In this document: one piece after another, positions 25,055 through 37,410 of the stretch
Layout: the number at the start of each line of letters is the position of its first letter
How positions within the stretch are numbered: position 1 is the stretch's first letter
Source of the DNA: Argentina anserina
Lineage: Eukaryota; Streptophyta; Magnoliopsida; Rosales; Rosaceae
Direction of reading: 5' to 3'
NCBI RefSeq assembly: GCF_933775445.1
Contig: NC_065875.1
Location: forward strand, 23,745,555-23,809,554
DNA: 64,000 nucleotides
Notes under the pieces: generated by a model
Database searches by the model: none
Seen by the model: the letters and a program-made list of their open reading frames with translations, nothing else
Told to the model about the DNA's origin: nothing
Made by a program: the position numbers and the translations under genes

Positions 25055-25620
25055 TTCGTATGCACCGACTTTTGTATGCATAATATAGATCAATGCACCG
25101 TAGAAAAACCCGTTCAATGTCTTTATATTAGACAAAGTTTTTCTATCAAATTTTGAAATCTCCATCCCACCATTAGTGAGACAAAAATGTGAAAAGCCGT
25201 CGCAACGAAAAAAATTTATCAATCAAATTTCGAATTAAGCGAAATTACAAATATGTAATAACACAACCCACGTCTTAGTCAATACAAATAGAAACACAAG
25301 GCAAGTATCACATACCAAATCACAGACCAATCATGTTCTCCCATCATGGTCCCATAAGTCTTTCTCCGTCTGTGAGCCTCGCTATCGTCACCGTCCTGAT
25401 GTCGTGCGCAACCCATTACAGCACGTCCCTCCTTTTCTTTTTTCCACATAAAAACAAATTATATTTAATTTTTCCTAATCTCTGCTTTCCTCTTCGTTTT
25501 GGTAAAAACCATTCTTTTCCTACTCAAAATTTCAATCCCAATTTCGAAACCCTCGCCCCCAAATCCCTATCTTCTCTCTTGCTCTCCAAAGCTCCCACCT
25601 TTCTGGGTTTCACTGTGCCG

Positions 25621-26368
25621 ATGAGCGAGGGCTTCTTCGTCCCTCATCAAAGGTGAGGTTTGCTTTTCGATTCTCGTTTGTCAATTCCTTTTTAATTTCT
25701 TTATCGAGGTTCTATTTGTTGATTGGTTAATAATCTTAGGTTGAGATTAGGGTTTAGTTGAATTTAGTTTCTTTGTTTGATGTGTGAATTGGGAGGAAAT
25801 GTTTGATGCCTTTTGGTTTGTTGATTTAGGGTTTTGTGTAAAGTTGGGTAATTTTGATGGATATGGGTGTGCTTGTTTAGTTATAACATGTTGAATTCAA
25901 ATGAAACAAACCCTAGTGATTAAGTGGTGATTTTGTTAAAGTACTGGCTTATGTGTTGGTGTGAATAGATTAGAAGATTATGCCTAACAAAGCTATAGGT
26001 GAGCTATGGTTTGAAATAGTACATACTACATAGGATTGGCTCTCTTTGGTAATAGGATTTTATTGATGGTTGTTCCTTTAAAGTTTGAATTTATTCGGTG
26101 TTTGAATGAGTAAATAGGTAAGAAATACAATGATTAATACTTGTATGCGCACATGCTCGCGTAAATATGCTCAAGACTGTTTATATTTGGTTAGATGTAC
26201 AATGCAATGAAGGCGTAAATCCTTGTATGCGTGCGTGCTTTCCTAATTTTGCTAGGTTCTGATTTAGAGCATTTAATTTGTACTCTGATGGGTATTTATC
26301 TGGTTGGAATTTTACTTCTGCTATTTTTTTTTATGGTTTATGTATTTGTTTGTTGCAGTTTTGGCTGA
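25621..26368 (+). promoter_or_regulatory. spliced 5' leader with a 13-codon upstream ORF before the J-domain gene
   Basis: An ATG at 25621 opens a frame that reaches a strong donor (AAAG|GTGAGG, exon end 25652). Spliced to the acceptor at 26358 (TTGTTGCAG), it continues four codons and stops at TGA 26366-26368, just 4 nt before the main ATG at 26373. It is out of frame with the main protein. Translation of the main ORF would then need leaky scanning or reinitiation. If another acceptor or transcription start is used, the uORF disappears. Confidence 0.45.
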
Positions 26369-26372
26369 AACA

Positions 26373-28846
26373 ATGAGAGGGAGAAACTCATCAAGAGTCT
26401 TTCCTGGACTCGGAAGATGTTCTAGGAAAGAGCATGTAGAAAGCTGCAAGGCTAATAAGGGTAAGAGTGTTAGCAAAGTTGAGATCATCGATCTAGATGA
26501 CGACGACGATGTCATTGACATCAATGATACACGGGGTTCCAGTACTTCGAGACAAAACAGAGAATTCAGTACTATCATTGATGTAGATGATGACGATGAT
26601 GCGAGTTATGACACCGATTCTGTAGTTTCTGTTGAAGATGTCGGGGACCTGGACAGTGATGCCACCTCAAGCAAAAGTAGGTTTTCTCCTGCTCACTATA
26701 GGAGGAATTTCGTACGCTCAAATAGAGATGAATGTCAAGTTGTCCAGCAAAAGAGTTCTCCCTCCAAGGGTTCAAAAGGAAAGCAAACCTATTCTAGTAA
26801 AGCTCCACGTAGATATGGTTATGGCCTATATTCTGAGTCCTGTTCCTCTGATACTGATTATTCTGATTGTGAGTTGATAGAACCTTCAGTGCTCCATGAA
26901 AATTGGAAAAAAGCTTCACAAAAGGGTAAACATGTTTTTCGTAATTGCCAGTCGGATCCAGAGGAACAAACGGGTAAATCTGGTTTTCACGGTGATACTG
27001 TTGATGGGGAGATTAGGGCAGAACCGCCTGCAGAGGCTCCTGTTTGTTCTAGTTCAGACCATGTAAACTGTGAAAAAGAAAGCCCTCCAGACTTGGGAAC
27101 TTGTGATCAACACTTTAATAGTAGTTCTTTTGAGGCCAAAATGAAGACTTCTTCTGTGGAGTCCAATCAGGATGTTGCTGTGGATAGTTCTCCATTTGAT
27201 AAACCTGGGTCAGTTAAAGTAACAGAAAGCCTACGTAAGAATGATGATTTTCAGCATGTAGGAGGCACAGTCCAAGAAGATCCTCTTAGTTTCAATTCAG
27301 AAGCTTCTCATAAGGAAGACATCTATGGGTTTTGGAATGAAGTAGAGCAAAGTCCTGAAGAATTCTCATTGAGGTCCACGGAAGAACTAGCTGCTGGTAA
27401 ACAATCTAAAGAATATATGCATAATGAACAAAAGCTCAGGGATGAAACTTGTTTCTCTGATTCCGTGCCAAAGTCTAGCAATTTTCGAAGAAGCCCTGGG
27501 GTATTGAATGAAGAGTTTGCCTGCAAGAATCAACGTTCTGGTGAAGTTCTTAATGACCACAACAGAGTTGAATTAGGAGGCAAGGACAATGGATTACAGA
27601 ATGTGTCTAGATTTGGAGTAAAGGTGAAATCAATTCCAGGACAGCCACTCTTTGAAACACATGTGGACTGTGGGATTTCTGAAGACCACCTTGGAGCTGT
27701 TCCTACAGAAAGTAGTTTGCACGTAGATAAGTCCGAAATCAGTAATAAAAAAGATGTGTCACAGGAGAAATTGGTGGCAGATTCTGAGGAAGTATCTTTT
27801 TGCAACACGTCATCCAACAGAAGTAGGAACATGCAAGGACCTTTATCTGCAAGTTGGAATGATTCATCTGTAGCGAGGGGCCAGTTACATGCTCAAGATA
27901 GTAATGTTACTCCTGTTCAGAACAATATTATCACTGATCGTGAAAAGCTCAAGGAAACTGATGAATACAAACGAGCAATGGAAGAAGAAATGGAATCCAG
28001 GCGGGCAGTCTTACGAGTTCAGGTTATGCATATGCATGAATTCCCTTTCTACTTGTTGCCTTTTTACCTTTGGAAAGATAACATGAATTGATGAATATGT
28101 ATTGACCATTTGACCTTACCTCGGTCTTTCTTTTCTATTATTCTTTTCAGGCAGAAGAGGTACAGAGATTGCGCAAAAGGAAAAGAGCTGAAAGCTTGCG
28201 GTTATTGGACATGCAGAGAAGGCAAAAGCAACGTGTGGAGGAAGTAAGAGAGACTCAAAAGAAGGTAATTTGGATTCATATCTTCAACAATGATCATATA
28301 GTTGCTTATGTGAAGGCGTTTTGCCTCATATTTTATCTCTTTTGTTTTCTGGCTACAGTAGTTTGTCCTTCAGTGTCTCTTAAGGTTGTACACAATATTA
28401 ATCCCTGATGTGTTAAAATGTGTTGCTCAGGATGAAGAAAATCTGAACATGAAAGACAAATATCGTGCTGAAGTAAGGATGGAACTTAACAGACTGTCCT
28501 CTTGCAATAGTATGGCTTCTTTGCTTCACGGCTTGGGATTACAAGTAGGGTCATCAGGTGTCCGTCCTTTGCCACAGGAGGTAAGTTGAATAAGTGATTG
28601 AAGTATATGATATGGTCGGCAGAAATATTAATTCAGACACATGCATGTATTATGAATATATATTTATTTATTTATTTATGGAAATGGCTATTATTTCAGG
28701 TGCATGCTGCTTATAAACGGGCATTATTGAAATTTCACCCTGATCGGGCATCAAGAACTGACATCCGCCAGATGGTTGAAGCTGAGGAAAAATTTAAGCT
28801 CATATCTCGCATGAAGGAGAGACTTATAACAACTACGTGGTACTGA
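26373..28846 (+). CDS. J-domain protein with acidic N terminus and C-terminal auxilin-type J-domain
   Basis: Four coding exons: 26373-28022, 28151-28264, 28431-28580 and 28700-28846. All junctions are GT-AG and in frame, giving 686 residues. The start is the first ATG after the leader intron that opens the long frame (MRGRNSSRVF). Residues 39-80 include two acidic clusters (DLDDDDD and DVDDDDD). The middle, to about 530, is Ser/Glu-rich and probably disordered. Residues about 545-610 are highly charged and likely coiled coil (QRLRKRKRAESLRLLDMQRR). The last ~50 residues carry the J-domain core with the HPD motif (LLKFHPDRAS), which stimulates Hsp70 ATPase. The arrangement resembles plant auxilin-like DnaJ proteins that work in clathrin uncoating. 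No clathrin-binding motif was identified, so that role is only a possibility. Confidence 0.88.
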
Positions 28847-29543
28847 ACACAAAGTTATGACCTTTCAACTCACTATTCCCTAACTGCAGGAGATAAAAAG
28901 GTTTGTTTTTTTTGGTTGTGATGCATCTGTGACAAGTCGTTAGTGTTATCACTTGGCATTTTTGATCCCGACTTGATGATTATCTATTGTGATATAGTTG
29001 TATTTAGCCACAGGAAATCATTGATTCAAATTTGAGAATGTAATATCGATTCTTTGGTTTAGTGTAATTCCAGCTGCCATAGTAAAAACTTGTACTGAAT
29101 TCTGTTGCACTGTTGCACACTGAACTTACATGTTTCGTAGGACTTCGACTTTCGGTTTTTCCAATACGATCCTCTTACATGTTTGCAAACTATGTCAAAG
29201 ACCAGATTATCAGGTGCATCACTCGTCGGTGCTCCTACATTCACTTGAAAAGTTGTAAGATGTCTTGGCGAAGCCAAGTAATGTCACAAACTCACAATTT
29301 TCACATATGGAACAGATGTCTCATACATTTTGAACCCTTAAAATCTCTTCCATTGCTGACAAATTTCTTTCTTTTGCTGACGAATATCATGATCCATGAT
29401 CTTAACAAAAACAAGTAATGCAAAGCACAACGAATCAGAGATATCTCATTATATCATATCAAAATTGACAAGATAAACACTGATGTCTGTGTAGAGTCTT
29501 AAATTATTATGAGCAATGCTGGTGTTTGATCTCTGTTCACACT
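28847..29543. other. convergent intergenic region between the J-domain gene and P450 A
   Basis: Holds the 3' flanks of both genes. Short open frames at 29059-29418 lie on both strands and are not convincing. Confidence 0.6.
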
Positions 29544-31618
29544 TCACAGTAAGTGTAGCATTACTTGAACACCATGTTGTGGGCGAACAATGAGGTTTTC
29601 ATAGGGCAAGTGGATATAACCTGGGGAAAGGGTGAAGGAATAGTTCTGCAGAATCCTTGAAAGAACTATTTTGGTTTCAATGGTAGCAAAGTTCAACCCT
29701 GGACAGATTCGAGGTCCCATTCCAAAAGGCAAGAATGCGGTTATGTTATTATTAGTAGCTTTAGCAACACCTTCGGAGAATCGCTCTGGTTTGAAAAGAT
29801 GTACATCTTCTCCCCAGAATTGAGGCTCATGGTGAAGTGCTAAACTGGAAATGTACAAATCAAGGCCAGCAGGAACTATCAACTTTCCCAGTCTAACCTC
29901 CCTTTCAACTTTCCTTTCATAGGAGATAACCGGAGCATATAACCGTAGAGTCTCGTTGATGATCATACCCATCTGAATAAAAGCAATATTCATTCTTAAA
30001 TTCAAACTTGCTAGTTATAAAGTATAAACAAATGATGGAGTTGTTGACATTCTTACTATTTTTAGGCTGGCAAGTTCATCAGGATCTGGAATTTGTTGGC
30101 CAAACGAGTGTAAGACCTCCTTTCTCGCTTGTTCTTGCCATTCAGGATAGAGTGCCAGAAGAAGGATGGTCCAAGCAAGCAAAGAATTAGTGGTTTCATG
30201 TCCAGCAAAGTAAAAGATTTTGCACTCATCAACCAATTCTTCAACCGAAATCCGTTGGTTGTCATTGGCACCATGATGAGCCTTTAAAAGCAATCCTAGA
30301 AAATCACTCCCAAAGTTGTCATCTTCTCCAGTCATTGCCTCGTTTTCTCTTTTCTTAATGATCTCTACTATGGAGTCATGTATTCCTTTATCAAGCTTCT
30401 CTGATTCAATGTCATCGCTGGATTTGAAAAACTTGCTGCAAAATTTGAGTGTGGCCACATACATAAGTATCTACAAATTTACAATAGTTACAATACACAA
30501 GACCTAGCTCCCATAAATATCGGGTTAAAACTTAATTCATCCCTGTAAAACCAGCTTACAAGGAAGCTAGGGAAACATGTTCATGGATAATTAATTACAC
30601 AATGTAGTTGCTAAACATATAATTAGACAATACTTCACGAATATCAGGAATTAGTACTCATGTACAAAGTGAAGTACCTGATGCCAGAAAATCTGTTATT
30701 TAAAGAAGATTTGAGTAACAGGGAGCATAGCTTGTTGAACTTATCAAAAATGTTCTTCCCTTCTAAATAGCTACTGCCAAATGCTGCCCTCGAAATCACT
30801 TCAGAAGTCAGCAATCTGAATTCTTGATACACCTCAATCTCTTTGCCCTCATGGCTTTTCCATCTCTGTAGCATCGTCTCAGTACAATCTATCATTGTAG
30901 GAATCATGCTCTAGCAAAAGTAAAAATAAATTCACTCCATAAGTACTTACTCGACACCGGAACTACCACAACCGTAAAATGGGATTATGTGAGACTACTC
31001 ACTTTTAAGCTGTCTCCATGGAAGGCATGGTTGGCTTGTTTTCGCAATTTCTCCCATTTTTTGGGATCGTTGGTTGTGGCTACACCTTCTCCAAATATTG
31101 TCTTTGTCAATGGTGTGAGCTTTCTCTTCGGATAGGTGTCCTTTTTGTTCAGTATCTCTTTGATCAATTCGGGCTCCGAAACCACCAGCTGAGCTTGACA
31201 ACCATACCATTGAACAAAATTCTTCCCTGTAATTCATAGTATCATACACCATGCATGTAATTCTCTTTCCAAAGAATATAAATACATACAGTTAATTTAG
31301 TTGTAATTATATATGATCGAGAAGGTTTTTACCATAGGTCTTGTTCCATGAGTGGATATGAGGTTGGACTCGAGAAAATATATCATGGGAAAAGCTCGTG
31401 AGCCTTCTGCTCATGGCTTCTCTTTTCATCTTGGAGATCTCTTTGGTGTTTCCATGGATGAATCTGTATGAAGGGCCTTTGATTCCCTGAGAGGCCATCA
31501 GTTTCTGTGTGCGAATCGGAGTCAACCATAGCTTGTGGAAGATCTTGATCAGAGCTAAGAGAAGAAATACACATAGAAAGCTTGAGATCGTGACCACTAG
31601 TCCTCCCAAAGAAATCAT
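29544..31618 (-). CDS. cytochrome P450, CYP749A-like (gene A)
   Basis: Five exons on the minus strand: 31618-31333, 31226-31003, 30910-30678, 30435-30057 and 29972-29544, giving 516 residues. The start aligns with the other copies; an in-frame ATG nine bases upstream (31627) is an alternative. It has an N-terminal membrane anchor (about residues 5-27), the linker HKLWLTPIRTQKLMASQGIK, the I-helix oxygen-activation motif AGHETT (about 325-330), ExxR as ETLR (381-384), FKPERF, and the heme loop PFGMGPRICPG with the ligand near Cys464. P450s of this CYP72-clan group are ER monooxygenases that take electrons from P450 reductase. The substrate of CYP749A enzymes is unknown to me. All motifs are present and the frame is open, so it is probably functional. 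Confidence 0.9.
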
Positions 31619-31733
31619 TTTGCTCATATTGGTTTGTTCACTCAGTGAGAGTAGTCCACTATTGTTCTTGAAGTACTCACTTTGCTCTAATCGAACATTA
31701 GACATGAATTGGGAGAGACATGGTGAAGGTTTT

Positions 31734-31741
31734 TTTATATA
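31734..31741 (-). promoter_or_regulatory. candidate TATA box of P450 A
   Basis: TATATAAA on the minus strand, about 115 bp upstream of the start codon; P450 B has the same motif at a similar distance. Confidence 0.5.
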
Positions 31742-34700
31742 TGACCAGAGATCTGGGAAAGTTGCCACGTAGCTTTCATGCATACATGGTAACTTAATTA
31801 GTAAAAATGACAGAAATTTATTGTCAAGCTAGTCTAGAAAGTTTCTGGACGCTAATTCACATATCAAAATTCAAAGCTGTCAACAAGGTCAGAATAAAGA
31901 TTAACAGTTACACTTAACCTCGTGGATGAATCATATAAAATAGCATATAGTTACATAGATGAAGGCACGAATACAATGAATCGATCAAAAGTTAATTTCC
32001 TATTGCATGTTGATTATTTGTTGATATAAAACAAAAATACACACCACAGTTCTTTTTGTTTAATTAAACCACCACAAATGATCAAAGATGGTAAGAATCT
32101 TAAATCTCCCAAATTTAAGTTTGACGCTTAATGGTGTTAAATTAACCTCAATATATTTCCCTACTATTAAGCGTGGGGGTTTTTACTGTTCACGGCTTCA
32201 CACTGTTCACAGTACAGTGTGATGACGGTTTTATCCTTATCTTTGGCTGGGTTTGGAGAGGGGAGGGAGGGTCAGAGTGGTCATTGAAGCGCTACAGGTG
32301 TGCTACTTCGCTTAAAACAATCATTATTTATTCAATTCTTCTCTGCGACTACACAGAGACACCGCTTGGTCTCTCTCTTCCACCTTCCCCTCCTCACACC
32401 GCCGATGTCAAGGCGAGTCCGACGCATGCAATCTGACCTCCATCTTCGTCTCACCATTCTCTTCATTCCTACATCTATAGATCGTCCTAGCTCCCATATT
32501 TTAGTGAAGATTAAAATTGGAGTAGAGAAGGGCAATCGGTGAGTACAACTCCGCCATGGAACTCCGGCGAGAAATCGCTTTATACTTTAAACCCAACTTA
32601 ATTCTTACTTCAATTTAATGAAATTAGGGACTAATCTCCCTTTCTTCTTTTCCCTTTTTTTCTGGGTTTAACTCCTCGACAACTATCCCAAGTCCTCCAC
32701 CGAACAACACTGACGACTCTATTCGCCGCATGGCGCCGCCATCTAGCAAGAACCCACACATGCAACCATATAATTCTACTCCATATCTCATCCTCTATCT
32801 TTTGATATCAGAAACTTCTTCAAACAACTCCAATTTTAGACAAATAGGAGTTGTTACAGTGAGGCTCTAACGAAGAGCCCCGACGCTCGATTCGGGCTCA
32901 AACCGTCTCTTTTGGTAAGCTTAATTCACTTTCCTCAAAACCCAGTTCAATTTATATTCCAATTTCAGAGAATCAAACTTAATTTCTTCCTTCTCTTTCT
33001 ATGTTTTCCTCCGTCGCCATTTCTTCAACTCCGGCAAGATTCATCTTGAAACCAGGCGACGAGAAGAACTAGATGATGATCTAGCAATCAGAAGATGCTT
33101 TGAAGGGGCTTATACATGGCAGCTGCAGCTCGGGGCGGAGCTCAGAGGACTGCAACAGCTACGGTTTGAGATCAACGGTTAGTTGAGGCAGCAAGTTTAT
33201 ATCTTCTTGACTTATGTACACATATTATAGGAATATTCATTCACATGAGTAGAAAGACGAAAGATGGGTGGGTATAACTGATTTGAGACCAAGGGATGTG
33301 TGGTAATGGTGCTGCACTACATGTGTTTATTGAAATGTTGCTGAAATTTTTTTAATTTTATTCAGAAGAGAATGGTCAAGAAAGAGGTATTTTGGGTGGG
33401 TATACCATTGTCGTCGTCGTTGGCAAGCTAGGACGCCCTTGCCCTTTTCAATTTGCTATGATCGACTTATTCTGCCCACTCCTACCACTCTCAAGGTTTC
33501 ATTTTTCTCTTTGTCTTCTTCTTTTTTGTATTAAAATTCTATAAAATCTGAACCAAATTTCTCATATTAGATTTCTCTATTGTTGTTGAATATATGAGGT
33601 GATTGATCTCTATGTGGGTTTCGCTGTATCTGTTGAGGTACATTTTTGCCTTCATATTCCCATGCTTTTTAGTTTTCTTTCATCCTTACATTTCCATTGT
33701 ATTTAGCATATCAGATTGCTTAGAGGTAAATTTTGGGTCAGTTGCAGAAATAATGAATCCGAATGTTAGCATTTAGAAGGAATTGATGAATTATATGTTT
33801 TGGTACCTTTCATGGCACTGGGTAGGGGAATGTTAGTTTGCTTAAAGTTTCGAGGTATCATTACTGACTTACTGCCCATTGGAACCAGATAGGCTAAATC
33901 CCCCGTTGTCTAATTATGGTGTTGTTGTTTTTATAAAAATTCTTAAAAACTATAAACATTTGATGATACTACAGAATTTGGTGGCCATGGAAATGATCTT
34001 TTTGTTTGCTGGCCATTTTCTTTTTCCAGTCTATAAATGCTTACCATTTAGGCATGGTAACTTAATTGGATTTCTGTGTTTGTTTCATCTGTATTAATTT
34101 TGTTTGGCTGTGTAGGAAGCAAATGTGTGTTGATGGATAGTTCTTTACAGATGGAGTCCCAAGAAGGCAAGAAGCCTCTTCAGATATCTTTATCATTCAT
34201 TCCATAGTCTCTGTAACTATTGTTCAACATAGTTTAATATTGGAAGTCAATGGATTGTTGGCTGATTAGGCAAAGATCAATGGATTTGTTGGTTAAAGAT
34301 AGTTGGGTTATCAAGCAGCCAATTAAATTTTATTTTTGCTGAGATTGTATTCATTGTAATCAGTCACTAAGGGATTTTTAATTCATACATTTTCCAGGCA
34401 ATAGTTTTGGCAGGCGATTGAAGAAACAATTTTGCATCAGAATCTCAGCCAAAAGAGGTTGGATATTTATACTGTCTTTGTAATTTGTTCATGTTATCTA
34501 TACTATGTTTTTATAAATATCTCTGTTCATGTTTGACATTGTTTATTGTTGGATCCTGGTACAATGTATACATTCCCCCCCTCTTTATTATTCAATTGGT
34601 TAAGATCTTTGGAGAGTGGAAGTGGTTTTTGGCTTTTGTTGTAAAGAAACCAATTCAGATTTGTCAATTTTTCTTTAGTTTCTTTATAATCTCATGTGTA

Positions 34701-35942
34701 GGAATTAATCAGTACAAAAAACACTACTTAACATAAAACTAGCTTATGAATAGACTTTTTTACAGTAGTGGATATAGTACGGCTATCCATTTGAGTGAAA
34801 CCAATGTCAGTTGAGATACCACATGCAGAGTCTGCAATGACATTCATGAGTTTTCCATGGTCAATTATGACTAAAATGATCCGTATTAGAATAGGATAAA
34901 ACCTACGTTAGTACAAAATGCCCATCTTCTCATGTGGCCTCAATTTCTATACCAGTTGATAACTTTAAAGGGTTATAAATGGTTTTGAATATCGTTGCAA
35001 TGAAATCAATTAAGAATAGTTCTTCTCTTCTTCAGCTATTACTTATGGCGTTGCATGCTTTACCCTAATAACTTAATAGTTTCATACTGCATGCTTATAA
35101 TTGTTCTTTTTATGTTGTTGTTGGTATCTGAGCATAGCTTAATGCTGGAAATCTAGATTCTGATGGACATGACAATTGCTTAATAATCAATTGGTTCATT
35201 CTTTAGACTGATTTTGCAAATTGTTGTTTATTATCTATGGTATAATTTGGTTCAGTTTATTTATTTATTTTTATTTTTATTGGTAGGTTTCGTTAAATAT
35301 TTTAGGTGTGGTCAGTAGTGGCTATTGATGAATATAATAGAAGTTTATATAAGTGGAATCTTATTTAATTACCTATTTGTCTTTTGTTTATTTAAATTGG
35401 GTTTGATATTATGTTTGGGGTTTTTTTTATTCTACTTTATTGGTGATTGTCCTTAAAAGCTTTGAATTTTTTTTGTGTTTCATTGATTAGTTTGTCGTTG
35501 AATTCGCAGGATCAGATTGTGTTTGTGCCATGCGATCGTACTGAGGTTTCCATGCTACAGTGGTTGGTGGTATAGTAGCTGCTCTGTTAAAAAATGTTCT
35601 CGACATATGAGATCAAAGATAGGAGGTGATGGTTTATCCTGCCCTATTCATGGAGATTAGGATTTAGTTCCGGTGTATGTTATCAGCCCCAATATAAATT
35701 CCTTCTTTGTTGACCTATTGTTCTGATAGTTTTTGTATCATCATTGTTTTAATAGTCACTTACAAATAGTGGTAATTCTATATCTGATCAATATTTGCGT
35801 GCCTCATTAGTAATACATGCTCATATACTTATATGGTCTATGAAAGATGTATTAACATAATAAATATAAACTCAATAAGTATAGACTCTTTATGATAATA
35901 AAGGATGATAAGAACCAGATTACTGTGACTTTAATTGGAAGG

Positions 35943-36270
35943 TAGGCTGAGGAGTTGTTCGGATATTCGTGCATCAATCTAATTAAGAAGAGGGCTTACA
36001 CAAGTGATCATGGCTTGCCTGAAGAATTAATTGTTACAGTGGGAGGAACACATATGTTTGAACTTAAACTTGGTTATAATAATGAGTTTGTGGTTAAATA
36101 GATCCATATCAATTTCGCTGAAGCTGATGAAACTGTTGGATCTGTTCAGCAGCCTGGGGGTAGTTCTTGTGAGGCCATTGGTGAAGTTACTCCATATGGT
36201 GGTTATGATACTTTGAATGTGCCAACTCCTGAGAAAATTCAAGATAGGAAGAGGGGTTCTACATAGGTGA
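35943..36270 (+). pseudogene. RPA1-like (OB-fold) relic inside the Helitron
   Basis: A frame starting AEELFGYS continues through LPEELIVTVGGTHMFELKL and hits a TAG near 36099, after which the same frame goes on (IHINFAEADETVGS). The pattern (AEEL, then LPEEL, then a G-x-FELKL strand) resembles the DNA-binding domain C region of replication protein A large subunits. The stop codon and missing neighbours mark it as a relic. Confidence 0.5.
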
Positions 36271-37218
36271 TAAAGATGACTGCTAATGGTGTTCAGGATA
36301 AAAAAAAAGCCAAGAGGTGAGTTATCTGTGTATTGTTTGTCTAAATATATATGATGCATTTCGCTTCATTTGTTCTTGCTTTGAGGCTATTTCGCTTTAA
36401 TTCAGGTAGTTTGTTGGGAATATGTCTGGGCTGGCGTCTGCTGGATCTTTTGAAAAAAAAAAAGACGAGTGAATGTATGTTGCTATTTGTCTTTCTTTGT
36501 TTAGTATAAAATATCGGTGTAGTAGTTTTCATGTCATCTTTTTAATGACTTTGAAAACAACAGTATTGGCATTTGAGTTGTGGACAATCAATGTCTGTGC
36601 AAAAGAATAAGTTGAAAGCCTGAAAAAGAAGTTTGTGAAATAGTATTAATGCACAAAATAAATGGAAGGAACTGAGCTTTGAGGTAATCTATTGTGAAAG
36701 GAAATTAAGGTGTGTGTGAGAGTAACAAGCAAGCTTATGTATGATTATTTAATTATGACATTAACAATGTATGCGTAAGTATTAGTACTTTTGGGGATGA
36801 AGTTCTACTACTATTGTATTGAATTGTTGTGAGAATGATATATGTCATGTGCTTACATGTCGATCAATTGGACTGTTTGATGAAAAGTCTGTTGTTTTTG
36901 TAAACACATGTTATCAATATACACAGTACAACTACAGCTCTCAAAATTCATGGTAGAATTGTGCAAGTACCTCTATGACTAATATTCTTTTGTGGGTTAT
37001 GAAAAACTGGTATATAAGTTTGGTAGATGTATGGATCCATTCCAATACTATTGATTTTCCAGTTTTAAAAACTATTCAGATCTATAACATGAGTGAGCTA
37101 GATCAGGTTTTGTACTATTTTATATTATTACAATATTTGCATATGGCTACATTCTTGATAACATAAAGATGTATAGACTTTTATTGATCAATTTTATTTT
37201 TTGAGTATAACAATTGTT

Positions 37219-37238
37219 GGTGTGTGTGTGTGTGTGTG
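37219..37238. repeat. (TG)10 microsatellite
   Basis: Pure TG run inside the Helitron. Confidence 0.9.
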
Positions 37239-37291
37239 AGCGCGCGGAGGGAGAAATATATCTCAAAGCAAAAATAAAATGATTCTCAACT

Positions 37292-37410
37292 TATGGTGGT
37301 TGGTGGTATAAGAAGTGTCCAGTGACTGGTTGTGATTTAGGATTAAAGAAAGATGAGGATGGAGATAGTTTCAACTGTGTTATACACAAAACTCAGATTC
37401 CTCAAGAACG
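37292..37410 (+). pseudogene. RPA1 C-terminal zinc-ribbon exon relic
   Basis: Reads YGGWWYKKCPVTGC, then LGLKKDEDGDSFNCVIHKTQ, ending IPQER before a GT donor. The spacing W-Y-x2-C-P-x3-C ... F-x-C-x2-H fits the zinc ribbon in the last DNA-binding domain of RPA1. It supports the Helitron call and suggests the element once carried an intron-containing RPA1-like gene. Confidence 0.55.

Noticed and set aside
29113..29418. 101-codon plus-strand frame between the J-domain gene and P450 A
   Set aside because: Overlaps a minus-strand frame, no domain, lies in the shared 3' flank of convergent genes.
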